Of a stretch of 64,000 nt of DNA, positions 36,291 through 47,457 are shown in pieces (the first letter of the stretch is position 1; each line of letters begins with the position of its first letter). Origin of the DNA: Nothopassalora personata (lineage: Eukaryota > Ascomycota > Dothideomycetes > Mycosphaerellales > Mycosphaerellaceae); assembly GCA_033816765.1 (NCBI GenBank), contig CM066291.1, forward strand, positions 5,332,001 through 5,396,000. The letters are read 5' to 3'. A program made the position numbers and the translations under genes. The notes beneath the pieces were generated by a model that ran no database searches, was not told the DNA's origin, and was given only the letters and a program-made list of their open reading frames with translations.

Positions 36291-37621
36291 AGTAAGAAGG
36301 TATAGGTAAGTTTAAGAGCGTTTTATTTTAGCGGCGTCCGCCGTAAAAGTAGCGGAGCCCGATCCCTTTCAAGATAGCTATATACTATAATAGCCCGGTC
36401 GCGGCCCGCGCGAAAGACGAGGGTACCCGAAGGCTAGTTAGAGGAGGCCGAGGCCTAACGCACGCGGCGCTAGCCTAGCTAGAGGTCGCGTAGGGCGCCC
36501 CCGGGACTAAAGAGTCGGTTAGCGATAGTTTTATAACGGGGCCCGTAGTATATACGTCTACCTAAAGGTAAGCTAAGCATTAGCTATAGTACCTATAATC
36601 TTAGCGGCGACCGCACTAAAAGGATCGGTAAGCGCGTATAAAGAGGCGGGGGCCGGGGAAACTTACTAGGAGAGTATACTAGTACGCTAGAGAGGCTTTA
36701 AAGCCTTCTAGGCTTTAAGGACGGCGCGGAGCTTAGTACGGGCGTCGTCGCTAAAACACCGTAAGCCGGTAGAAAAGTCGCGGAGGACGCTAGGGAGGAT
36801 ACTTACGCGCGGTTCTAGTTAGTAGCGCGGGTCTACTTAGTATAGGCGGCGTAGGCGAGCTCCGGCCTAAAACGCGCGGTTAGCGATGATTTTCCTTCGG
36901 GGTCCGCGCGGTATATATATATCCTCGTAATGCTTACGATTAGTGTTATAGGCCTAGTAGGCGCGCGCGGTTGCGCCCTAACGATAATTAGCGGACCCCG
37001 ATAAGAATAGGACGAGGAACGGTACTTATATGCTAGGAGACGTAGTCTACGCTAGTAGAGGCGTAGGGGACGTAGTAGATGCGGCGTTAGGCCATTTTAT
37101 GCTAGGCTCCGGTTAGAATGTTTCGGTCTCCTTAGGAATTTATTCGGACTCACCTAATAGTATTAATAGGAGATGTAGTAGTAGTGGTTTCTATTTACGG
37201 CATGCTATTAGTATCTATCGGAACCCGTAGGGAAAATTTCGTCTCCCTAAGCGATAGGCATAAGATACGTAAACGTATGCCCCTAAGGCTAGAGACGCTT
37301 AGCTAGGGGGAGGGGGAGGGGCGACTTACGCGTACGGTAGGTAATAAGAAAAAGAAAGAAAGAAAAAGAGAACGAGAACCTAACGATATGTTCTAGGCTC
37401 CTATTGTTTATATGTAATAATAGCTATTACTACTTAGTAGACAATAGTAAACCTTACACTTACCTAGGTAATAATACTTCGTCTCGGCGTCGGCGGGGCT
37501 AGATAATAAGGAAGAGCAGCTCGGGCACTTCCTATTACGAGCCTAACAAAAATAGCTAGGACAATAGGCTCTAGGGCGGAGCTAGGACTAGGGGCGGCGG
37601 AGGAGGAAGGGGGGGGGGTAG
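36291..37621. other. Gypsy-1 3' untranslated region with diverged internal repeat and polypurine tract
   Basis: No confident gene. Two related segments (36516-36556 and 36877-36920) share cggttagcgat, a Gly/C-rich block and gtatata. A purine run (37348-37376) and a G-rich polypurine tract (37591-37621) lie ahead of the 3' LTR. Some frames on either strand can be read through RIP stops, but without recognisable domains. Confidence 0.45.
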
Positions 37622-37711
37622 TGTAAGGGGCGGGCCCCTGTTCCTTAGCATAGGCTACGCCTATGCGTTCGGATTACTTTCCGACACCTTTTCTTCGGAT
37701 AGCGTGTAACT
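37622..37711 (+). repeat. Gypsy-1 3' LTR, first part
   Basis: TGTAAGGGGCGGG to GTAACT matches the first 90 bp of the 5' LTR. It is interrupted by Copia-A (target taact) and continues at 43524-43595. Confidence 0.88.
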
Positions 37712-37958
37712 TGTTAAGATGTAGCATCTTAAGGGGAGCTAACAGTTAGGTTATAATCTAATAGCCTAAGGCATCCACGATGACTTAGCTTATCGGAAGA
37801 CACCTTCTCTCCCCTTTAGCTTAGATAGACATCTAACACAATTAACACATTAGTTCCTAATATATTGCTACATGCCCTATGGCTATTAGCTAGTTGAAGA
37901 TTAATCTCTTACTCCACTCCGCTGCTAACTACGTATCCTGTTAGGTCTTAACTTAATA
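37712..37958 (+). repeat. Copia-A 5' LTR
   Basis: Starts TGTTAAGATGTAGC, ends CTTAACTTAATA (CA changed to TA). It is more RIPed than the 3' LTR of the same element. Confidence 0.92.
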
Positions 37959-37971
37959 GGTTATAAGCCCG
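37959..37971 (+). promoter_or_regulatory. Copia-A primer-binding site (initiator tRNA-Met half-molecule type)
   Basis: ggttataagcccg follows the LTR directly. The less mutated Copia-B copy reads ggttatgagcccg, complementary to the anticodon-arm region of initiator tRNA-Met, as used by Drosophila copia and yeast Ty5. Confidence 0.7.
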
Positions 37972-38389
37972 GGTTTATGTAGGAGTAAGAGTAACCTATA
38001 TTAGTACAGGTTACTTATATCCCTTACTATTATAGCAGAAAACATCTAGGAAGTAGAAGTCTACCCTATCTGTCCTATTAAGGAGCCTAGTTTAATACTA
38101 AGTGATAGGTAATCTAGAAAAGGACTCTATACGGCTTACTATAAGCCAATACCTTAAAGACACTCTATAGGCAGAACTGCATCGAGATACTATTAAGAAG
38201 GACTTTAAGTAAGTCATTTAGAACTCTACTAGGAGAGATAGACCTATGTCCTAGCTCCGAGACTATACCGCTCTTTCTTTACCCTACTAAGTAGGCCTTA
38301 ATATCTACACCTACGAACCTTACTATTCTACACTAAAAGCCTTAGTAGGACCTAAGCTACGACCTTGAAGTATATACACCTTGTTTCAT

Positions 38390-41300
38390 TACATTCAATT
38401 TATTATAGATTTACACTAAGAGAAAGGAGAAGAGAAGGGAACTAAAATCCTAATTCTTAGGAGAGACAATTAGAAGAGATAGTTCAACCTTTAGAGATAC
38501 AAGATAGAGAGCTAGTTAGTATTCTTTGCAATTGATAACCTGTTAGAAGTGTCATTTAACAACATTAAGGGTAAGAACCTAAAACTCTAGGAAGAGACTA
38601 AGATTAAAGAGATTCTTAATACACTAATATAGACAAAACAAAATGTAGCTTACTACTTTAGTATCCTAAGTAGGATCACAGAAGAAGATGAATTTAAGCT
38701 TAAGGGCTCTTACGAATCTAGAAAAGCTACTAAGATATCGGTGCATCTCTAGAACAAGTATAGCTAGGTATTACTAACCTATGCACATAAGCTTATAAAA
38801 CAGTTTATGAACTTTAAGATAAGTGAAGAATTCACCATTAGATCTGCATAGGCACACCTAGTGTCTCTTAGAAGGAGGATTGCTAATGTTAACCTAGAGG
38901 GCTAGCACTATAGGAAAGCTAATATAAGAATAACCTAGCTTTTAAGCTTACTGCTACCTAACTACTATATAGCTAGGGATACTATTATAGCTTAGCTAAA
39001 GATAGATTATAAAAGGACCTTAAAGATCCTTAAGGCTTAAGAGGCTAGATTAAATCCCTCTAAGGCTAAGTATAGTATAGCAGCTACCTATGTTAGGCCC
39101 TTAGGTTAGGCAAGATCGCTTTCCTGCCTTCTCTATAAGAAGGACTATCTTATTAAGGACTGCCCTAGTCTCTCTAAGGTAAAGAAGGTCCTTAGATCTC
39201 ATTCCTAAGCACTATCCTCCTAGAATGCAATACATATTAAGAAGAGAAGATCTCTACTACTATCTTTAAGAAGAACACTAAGAGAGAAGTCCTCTATAGA
39301 GGAACTTAAGAAAATAGTGAAGAAACTTAGCTCTAACATGCTATTACTCTAGAAGAACTAGGCCTAGTCTCCTTCCTCTAAAACAAGGAAGACTAGGAAA
39401 GGTTTCTCTACCTAAGAGCTACCTAACTCATGTAACTCATCCTAGAAGACAATGTCTAATAATAATAAGTATAATAAAGTAGCTCACTTAACTGTAGAAG
39501 TCTAAGGCAAGTTCCCCTTATTAGAGTAGTTACTTAATTCTTGTGCTTTATCCTATATAACTAACTAGAACTGCCTCTTTAGATCTATAACTCCCTTAAC
39601 AAAGAAGAAATAGATCAAAGTAGGAGGTGGGCATTTGTTAGCTACTTATATTAGGACTGTAGAGATAAGTAGGAGATCTAGTAGGAAAGTTGTTTTAGAA
39701 GATGTTCTACTTATACCTAAGCTAGGGGTGAACCTAGTTTCTTAGAACCAGTTCAGTAAGCAGTTTAGTGTTCAACCTCCTTCATTTTCTCTTATATCCC
39801 CCTCTAGCTAAACTGTTATCTAGACAAGGCTTCTTAGGGGGGTTCTATTCATTAATGAGATTTCTCCTCTACTATAAGCGCGTACTACGCCGCAATATAT
39901 TCGATTTACGGTTCGAATAGCGAGCGTTGCTCGCATCTTTTAAGGAGTTTTTACGTCCGGGGTACGACGGGGCTTTTCTCCTTCTCTCAAATTTTGGTCT
40001 CGTTCTCGAGACCCGTGTTGCATAGTCTTTGACTCAAATAGCACGTTAATGGAATAATCAATCAATATAAGAAAGGGCATATTACTTATTATGTGTACTA
40101 CTAATAGAGAATGCCTTTATAACTGCTAAATTAGAGACTAACCTAAAACAGTAGGAGCTTTAGCATAGAAGATTTGCACACTTTAGGAAGAACTTGCTCT
40201 AGAATCTTTATAAGGTAATAGACTTAAAAGAACCTATTCCTATTCCTAGGGATAGCTTCTACTAGTGTAGAGTATGTTTAATAGTAAAGATAAAGAAGTA
40301 TAAAGGCAAAGTTACTAAGAGAAGACCTAAAAGACTTGCCCTTGTATCCATTAACATATATGGTCTACTACTAACATTAAGGCTAGGGTTTAAATACTAG
40401 CTTAAGATTGTTAACAACTTCTCTAGAAAAAAGTGGACCTATCCTCTTAAGAAAAGAGAAGATGCTCTAGTTGCTCTCTAGAACTAGAAGATTAAGGTAG
40501 AGAGGAAATCATTAGCATAGTTAAAAGCAGTTAGGCTTGACAATATAAGGGAACTTATTGCATTAGTTAAGCAGTAGGAGAAGGATTTAGGAATTAGGCT
40601 AGAGCATACTAAGGCATATAACTCGCTCTAAAATGGACTAGTTAAAAGGTTAATACAAACCTTAGAAGACTCTATAAGGGCAATGCTTAAAGAGGCTAAG
40701 ATGCTAATTGAATTCTAGCCTAAAGCACTAGAAGCCTAAACCTACATAAGGAACAAACTACTAAATGGTCTAGACTATAATAGGTTCAAGGTTTCACTAG
40801 ATAAAGTCTTTAATAGTATTAAGCCAACTATTAACCATTTAAAGGTTTAGGGATGTAAAGCTATTATCTACATAGACATAAGATCTTAGCCTTAATAGGT
40901 AAGAAGTAATAAACTAATAAATAGAGGTAAAGAAGTAGTGTTTATTAGATACGTTAAAAACACAGCTAAGGCCTAGCTCTTTTAGGAACTAGACATAAAA
41001 GCTATTAAACAACACATATATGTAGACTTCTTTAAGGACTAACCTAGAGGTAATATAGATCTCAATGTTATAAAATTGAATCTATTAAGCAATGTACCAG
41101 CTAGGAGACCCTTAGGGAGGCTAAGGAAGGACATATCCTTAGAGCAACCTATTCACTATTTAATCATTTAGTAGAGCAGCCTAGTAACAGCCTAGCTAAG
41201 AAAGCTGTTTGTGCAACTTCCCTAGCCTCTAAAGAATGTAGGGGAATTTCAGAAAATCGATGAGCTAATTAAGATGAGTTTACTAGATCTCTAGGAAAAG

Positions 41301-43246
41301 AATGTTACTAGGACACAAGTGACTACTCTTAGATTATCCCTTAGTAAGAGGAGGGCTAACTATAATGTTAAGGGCTATAAATAGAAATAGAAAGCCCTAA
41401 GATCTATAGTCCCTATACCTAAACTAGCTACTAAAGTAGGAGAAGCAATAGACCTCTTAGAGAACCTTGCTACTTACTACTAAGCTTTCTTTATAGCTAT
41501 ACAATTAGTAGATAATTCAGTACTATAGAATAGTAAATTCCTAGAAGAAGTTAAGGAGATAGCCTTTGTAGCAACTGTAGAAGTTATTACATATAAGCAA
41601 GAGATCCTAATTCCAAAGTCCTATAAGGATGCTATAAATAACAAGAAATAGGGACACCTTTAGAAGGAAGTAATCTAGAAGGAGCTAGATGCTCTATAGA
41701 GCAACAACACCTAGGAGAATGCTGTTCCACTAAAAGGAGTAAACTTAGTTACGTTAAGATAGGTCTTTAATGTTAAAAGAAGCATTAGTAGAGCTATTAA
41801 AAAGTTCAAGGCTAGGCTAGTTGTAAGGGGCTTTTTACAGAAGTTTAGTGTTGACTTTATAGAGACATTTGCGCCTATAGTTAGATATAACACCCTTAGG
41901 GTGTTCATAGCTATTGTATGCAAGAAGGATCTCTATCTTTACTAAGTGGATATAAACAATGCGTTTATAGAAAGCACCCTCTATAAAGACATCTTTATAT
42001 TACTACTACTAGGAGTTAAGCTTCTACTAAACATAGTGTTTAAGATCCTTAAAAGCTTATATAGACTTAAGCAAGTAGCTAGAGATTAGAATCAACTCTA
42101 TGTGTTAAAGCTTAGAGAGATTGGATTCACATAGTTAGAGGTAGATCTATGCCTACTCAATTATAAGGAAAAAGAGATTATGATTCTTACACATATAGAT
42201 AACATTCCAATTGCTGTACTAAAGTTAATAGATGTTCTCTAGTTCAAAAGAGAACTTAGTAAAGTCTTTAAGATTAAAGATCTTAGTAAACCTAAAAAGA
42301 TCCTTAGCATAAGAGTTATAAGGGACAGGAGGAGAGGAATCCTAAAACTTAACTAGGGACACTTTATTAGGGACAACCTTGCTAAGATAGGGATAAACTA
42401 TAAGAAGGTAGCACCTACACACTTACCTATAGATAGCTATAAGGCTCTTAAACCTTTAAGCTACATAGATAAGAGGTGTGACAAGGTAGAGTACTAAAGT
42501 ATTAATAGTACATAGATGTAGCTAGCAACAATTATAAGGCTAGACATTGCTTTTGCCCTAGGAAGGATAAGCTTATTTATAAGTGACCTATCTGCCTACT
42601 ATATAAAGGCTTTAAAGAAGATTACAAGATATCTAAGGTTATATCCTAATCTTAGCCTTGTCTTCTCTAGGTATAGAGAAGGATGCCTAGTTGGATACTA
42701 TAACTCTAATTATGCAATAGACAAAGTAGATAGAGTCTCTATCCTTAGGTATGTCTTCTTCCTCTATAGGGCACTAGTCTCCTAGATAAGCAAGAAGCAA
42801 AAGTCTATAGTAACATCTATAATAGAAGCTGAATATATAGCTATAAATGCATGTATAAAGCAATCCTAATTCCTAGCTTCACTACTAAGGGAGATAGACT
42901 GTCTAGAGTTAGTGGGAGACTATTCCTATTAACTAAGGATCACTAGAAACTAGGAGACTATGTTAAGCTTAAGACTAGTCTAATTAAGAGGTAACAACTA
43001 AGCTGCCCTTACCCTTGTAAGGGATGCACATGTTTATAACAAGTTAAAGCACATTAACATTGCCTACAATGCTGTTAGGAAACTTTAGTAGAGAAGGCTT
43101 ATTACTATTAAGTACACCCTAACATCTAAGATGGTTATAGATAGGTTTATAAAGCTAAAGACTAGTCCACACTTCTAGAGGTTTGTAAGCTAGCTTAACC
43201 TGTTATAGAGGTCTAAATACTACTAATAGGAGAAGAGTAGACTGTA
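38390..43246 (+). pseudogene. Copia-A gag-pol polyprotein
   Basis: Gag runs from about 38440. The nucleocapsid knuckle is near 39122-39170 (CLLYKKDYLIKDCP, C-x2-C-x4-H-x4-C with changes). Protease-like LLNSCALSYITNQNCLF is near 39533 (D-S/T-G changed). Integrase remnants run 40080-40900, for example VERKSLAQLKAVRLDN near 40495. RT spans about 41730-42330, with LYQVDINNAFIES near 41936 and LTHIDNIPI near 42187 (YVDD region). RNase H runs about 42680-43100 (LVGYYNSNYAIDKVDR; then SIIEAEYIAINA). The frame ends near 43246. It is split by a SINE-like insertion between protease and integrase. Fewer positions are RIPed than in the Gypsy elements. Confidence 0.8.
39878..40065 (+). mobile_element. SINE/LINE-like element, 5'-truncated copy 3
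   Basis: Corresponds to the last 193 bases of the 7622-8386 element (from position 8194) and ends in the same TCAA-type tail. It is flanked by a short tataag duplication (39873-39878, 40066-40071). 5' truncation supports target-primed reverse transcription. It lies in Copia-A between protease and integrase. Confidence 0.85.
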
Positions 43247-43271
43247 ACCTCCTATGTGAGATAAGTAGGAG

Positions 43272-43518
43272 TGTTAAGATGTAGCATCTTAAGGGGAGCT
43301 AATAGTTAGGTTGTAATCTAATAGCCTAAGGCATGCACGATGACTTAGCTTGTCGGAAGACACCTTCTCTCCCCTTTAGCTTAGATAGACATCTAACACA
43401 ATTAACACATTAGTTCCTAATATATTGCTGCATGCCCTGTGGCTATTAGCTAGTTAAAGATTGATCTCTTACTCCACTCCGCTGCTAACTACGTATTCTA
43501 TTAGGTCTTAACTTAACA
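43272..43518 (+). repeat. Copia-A 3' LTR
   Basis: TGTTAAGATG to CTTAACTTAACA, 247 bp, followed by taact. Confidence 0.93.
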
Positions 43519-43523
43519 TAACT

Positions 43524-43595
43524 TCCCCTTTCTTCTATATCGAACTTATTACAAACCTTATAGAACTTTAGTATATACGTCGTTTACCCGTAATA
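43524..43595 (+). repeat. Gypsy-1 3' LTR, second part
   Basis: Matches the last 72 bp of the 5' LTR at 16169-16330. Ends CCCGTAATA and is followed by gacta, the Gypsy-1 target duplication. Confidence 0.9.
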
Positions 43596-43600
43596 GACTA

Positions 43601-44345
43601 GTCCTATAGTATTGCCTTCTACTATTATAACTAGTACTACATTAATACTATGTCTAATAAATCGATCGCCTATCTATCCGTAGTACTTACCGATTACGCC
43701 TAAGTCGAATATACTACCGCTAGTATAAGTTTTAATACTACTAGTATTATAGATATTACTTATAAGTGCGACTAACTATACCCTCTCTACTAAGAAGACT
43801 AGTTAAGAAGTAGATACATTTCTTACTAATCGTAGCTCTCCTATTACTACGCCGAAGGTTACTACGTTTAGTACTAGCGATATACCGGATCTTTTTCTAC
43901 CGGACGAGACTAAACTCTAAGTATTATAAGCGGCTACCGACATATTACCCGAGGCGAGTAGATTAACATCTCCTACTATTATAGTATTAGACTTATAACC
44001 TATCGTACCGGATTCGTAGGTCTTAGTACTAGACTCCTAGGATATAGTACCGGAGTCGTAGAATATATTACTAGAATTACAATTATAGGGCGCGACGATT
44101 AATAATATATAGCTACTTAGTATACCGAACTCCTCGCCCGTATCTACTACCGCTATTACGATACTAAGTCGGCGGTCGTCTAGTATACCGAAGCGTAAGG
44201 TCGATGTAGCTCGTACGCCTAGGAAGAAAACACTAAGTCGAACGAAAGGAAAGCGCCGAAAGCCGCTTATAGAGCGTAATACGAATGCCGGAGTAGTTAT
44301 TAAAGAGGATAAACTAGAGGATAAACTAGATAATATATAGATGTT
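43601..44345 (+). pseudogene. RecQ/TLH-type helicase, C-terminal part
   Basis: Removing Gypsy-1 and one gacta joins this to the frame ending at 16168. The frame stays open except for RIP-type stops. It encodes a Ser/Thr/Pro-rich low-complexity tail, then a basic patch near 44215-44275 (RKKTLSRTKGKRRKPL) and an acidic EDKLEDKLDN near 44305. This resembles a nuclear-localisation or DNA-binding tail. Together with 13740-16168 the protein would be about 1,050 residues. A second copy is at 60788-61532. Confidence 0.65.
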
Positions 44346-45009
44346 ATAAGTAGTAGTGTCTAGATCCGGTCGGAAGCAAATACTATCGTAGAAGGCGTAG
44401 AGGAGTAACCGGTATACTAATATACTATCTAGTATTAATAGCTAATACGAATAGTAATGTCGTATACGTTTTACATACTATAGTTATATCGGGTCTATCC
44501 GGCGCTAGCTTATGTACCCTGTTTATACCGTTTAGAGCCCTTTATAATATAGATTAGTATAGTTCAGCTAATAAGAGCGGTCGGGTAAATCCGCTTAGCC
44601 CGATATCTATAACGACATTCTCTCTCCTATAAGATATTACATCGTTACGTAGCCTTACGATGTTAAGGGTAACCTTATCGCTATAACGCTACCTCTCTCG
44701 CTTATGCTCGCTTATTTGCTTTAGCTCCGTTTAACACGGTTTAGCTAATAATATCGCTCGGTATATACCGCTCGGCCCGCTATCTTCGACGACATGTTCT
44801 CTTCCCCGTACGATATTGTATTATCGCGTAGCCTTATCGCTCGCTTATGTTCGCTTATAGTCGCTTTAGCATCGGCCGGTACGGTTTAGCTAATAATATC
44901 GCGTTACTAAAGGTACTAATAACTATCGATTAGGTAGGTAGTATTATCGGGCTAGTATTATCGGGCTAGTATTATTAAAGCGTCCTTACATAAGGTAAAG
45001 TATCGATAA
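44346..45009. other. Intergenic region with recurring ACCGTTTAGCTAATA motif and 17-bp direct repeat
   Basis: No gene is recognised. Motif copies lie near 44728-44755 and 44875-44895. A tandem tattatcgggctagtat repeat lies near 44945-44980. The motif recurs upstream of the helicase and upstream of gene X, suggesting a shared promoter-like or repeat element. Confidence 0.5.
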
Positions 45010-45925
45010 TAGTATATACTATACTATTATTAACTACATCTCGGACGCTCCCTAATAATAATAGACGGCTATAACTAGATCCTACCTAAGCTACCTTCGA
45101 AAGACACCCTACCGGACGAGAAAGTAGTACGGAATGTAGTAGATAATAATATACTATTTTTATTGTTTAAGAATAGTATACCGACTAAGACGACTAGCTT
45201 TATTACTATAAGTGTAGGCCTAAGCCCTACTAAGTACGGTAGTTACGTAACTCGTGTCGGAGTAAAGTAGTAGTATATTAGTTAAAGTCGTTAATAGGGT
45301 AGTAGCATTCTCTTAAACTTCTTATAGGTAGGCCGGTATATTAGGTAAACTCGTCGTCGGGGTAGTAGTATCTTCTCGAAGGTCTTTACGGACGTAGCTA
45401 TATATTAGTAAAGTTATCGTTAGGGTAGTAGCTTTATCTTAAAGTAATTACGGATGTAGTAGCCTAGGTCCTTAAATAAACGGTACATATTAAGCTTAGT
45501 ATTATAGGTATAGATATTATTAATAGTATTCTAAACTGCCTTAACTCCTACACCCTACGGATAAGCCTACGCTTCTTAACGCCTAGTAGGTATTAAGGCC
45601 GATCTTAATAGCCTAACCTAATACATCGTTAGGGCGGACGGTTACCTAGCTAGCTATGCTTAGGTCAAAGTTTCTAGTATCTATAATTGGCTCGGTAGTA
45701 GATAGGTTACGTATCTAGGAAGATACAATACCCGCCTAAGAAGAAGGATTGCTAGAAGAGGAAAAGTATAGACTTTACGCTCTATATAACGGGATAGCTA
45801 GTCGGTCGAATAGGACGTATACGAGGAGCCTAAGGCTATAGTAGGGAAGCCTACTTACGGTATAGGAAGCTCGCGTAGGTAGCGGGTAGCTACTATTGTG
45901 CCTTACTCCTTAATAAATAATATTA
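45010..45925 (+). pseudogene. Gene Z: unknown protein with 21-residue tandem repeats
   Basis: Plus-strand frame broken only by RIP-type stops, about 300 codons. An N-terminal part (KDTLPDEKVVRNVVDNN near 45115) is followed by three degenerate repeats of about 63 bp (45274, 45337, 45401) encoding QSRQQGSSILLNFLQ-like units. A C-terminal region follows with GIKADLNSLTQYIVRADGY near 45600, SSIYNWLGSRQVTYLGRYN near 45675 and a basic RLRRRIARRGK near 45740. No family is recognised. It lies between the helicase and gene X on the same strand, and a second copy is at 62197-63112. Confidence 0.5.
45274..45463 (+). repeat. Three tandem ~63-bp repeats within gene Z
   Basis: Units begin tatatta at 45274, 45337 and 45401 and share gggtagtag. 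Each encodes about 21 residues in the gene Z frame. Confidence 0.7.
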
Positions 45926-46430
45926 TAAGGATTTATTATCCTTTAATACGATTTAGCACCGTTTAGCTAATAAGAACGCGCGCTAAGTCTATAATAGCAC
46001 GGATCGTATTATTACTTTATATACGTATATAAAGTTTAGCGCGAAATCTAGGGTCTAGTCGTACGCTTTATATCGATTTAGTACCGTTTAGCTAATAAGA
46101 GCGCGCGCGCTCTTATAATACATCTCTATACTATTATAAGAGAGAAGCCTTTACTCTACGGTACCTAACTAGAGCGTAGGACTCCCGAAAGAAGCCTCTA
46201 CATTACTCGCGCTTTCCTATCGATAATAGTATACTTCCCGCTATTATAAGGTCGAGGCATATCTTTACGCTTCTTTCTTCTTTTACTTCCTCTTTTCTTT
46301 TACTTAATTTATATCCTTTTACTTAACTTATATTACTTCTAACCCGTAAGCGATCTACGACTCCGCCTCCTTTAACGCCTTAACCCTAACCCGTAAGCTA
46401 TATAAGTCGATTATTAACTCTACCGCTAAG
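45926..46430. promoter_or_regulatory. Gene Z to gene X spacer with two motif copies and a 22-bp palindrome
   Basis: Holds caccgtttagctaataagaa (about 45949) and taccgtttagctaataagag (about 46082). The second runs into the perfect palindrome at 46095-46116, whose core is agagcgcgcgcgctct. No ORF is supported. Position suggests upstream control of gene X, but this is inference. Confidence 0.45.
46095..46116. repeat. 22-bp palindrome with alternating GC core
   Basis: ataag-agcgcgcgcgct-cttat is perfectly self-complementary and could form a cruciform or Z-DNA-prone core. A copy lies at 63282-63303. Confidence 0.85.

Positions 46431-47449
<1,019 letters not shown>

Positions 47450-47457
<8 letters not shown>

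Larger units (their letters stand above)
37712..43518 (+). mobile_element. Copia-A, Ty1/Copia element
   Basis: 247-bp LTRs (37712-37958, 43272-43518) with inverted TGTTAAG/CTTAACA ends are flanked by the duplication taact (37707-37711, 43519-43523). Length is 5807 bp. A single gag-pol frame has protease, integrase, RT and RNase H, in that order (Copia type). A 5'-truncated SINE-like insertion sits at 39878-40065. The element lies in the Gypsy-1 3' LTR. From about 39145 on it is nearly identical to Copia-B. Confidence 0.93.
16169..43595 (+). mobile_element. Gypsy-1, chromodomain Ty3/Gypsy element split by three younger retrotransposons
   Basis: 162-bp LTRs lie at 16169-16330 and 37622-37711 plus 43524-43595, flanked by gacta. 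After removing Gypsy-2 (20078-26967), Gypsy-3 (27821-35750), Copia-A (37712-43518) and their duplicated 5-bp targets, the element is about 6.8 kb. That is a normal size for a fungal chromovirus. Its order is gag, protease, RT, RNase H, integrase, chromodomain. Gypsy-2 and Gypsy-3 both sit in the integrase region and Copia-A sits in the 3' LTR. The element is itself in the helicase gene. All parts are RIPed. Confidence 0.9.

Noticed and set aside
41711..41923. 70-codon minus-strand ORF repeated at 58898-59110
   Set aside because: Antisense shadow of the Copia RT region; the plus strand carries the conserved motifs.
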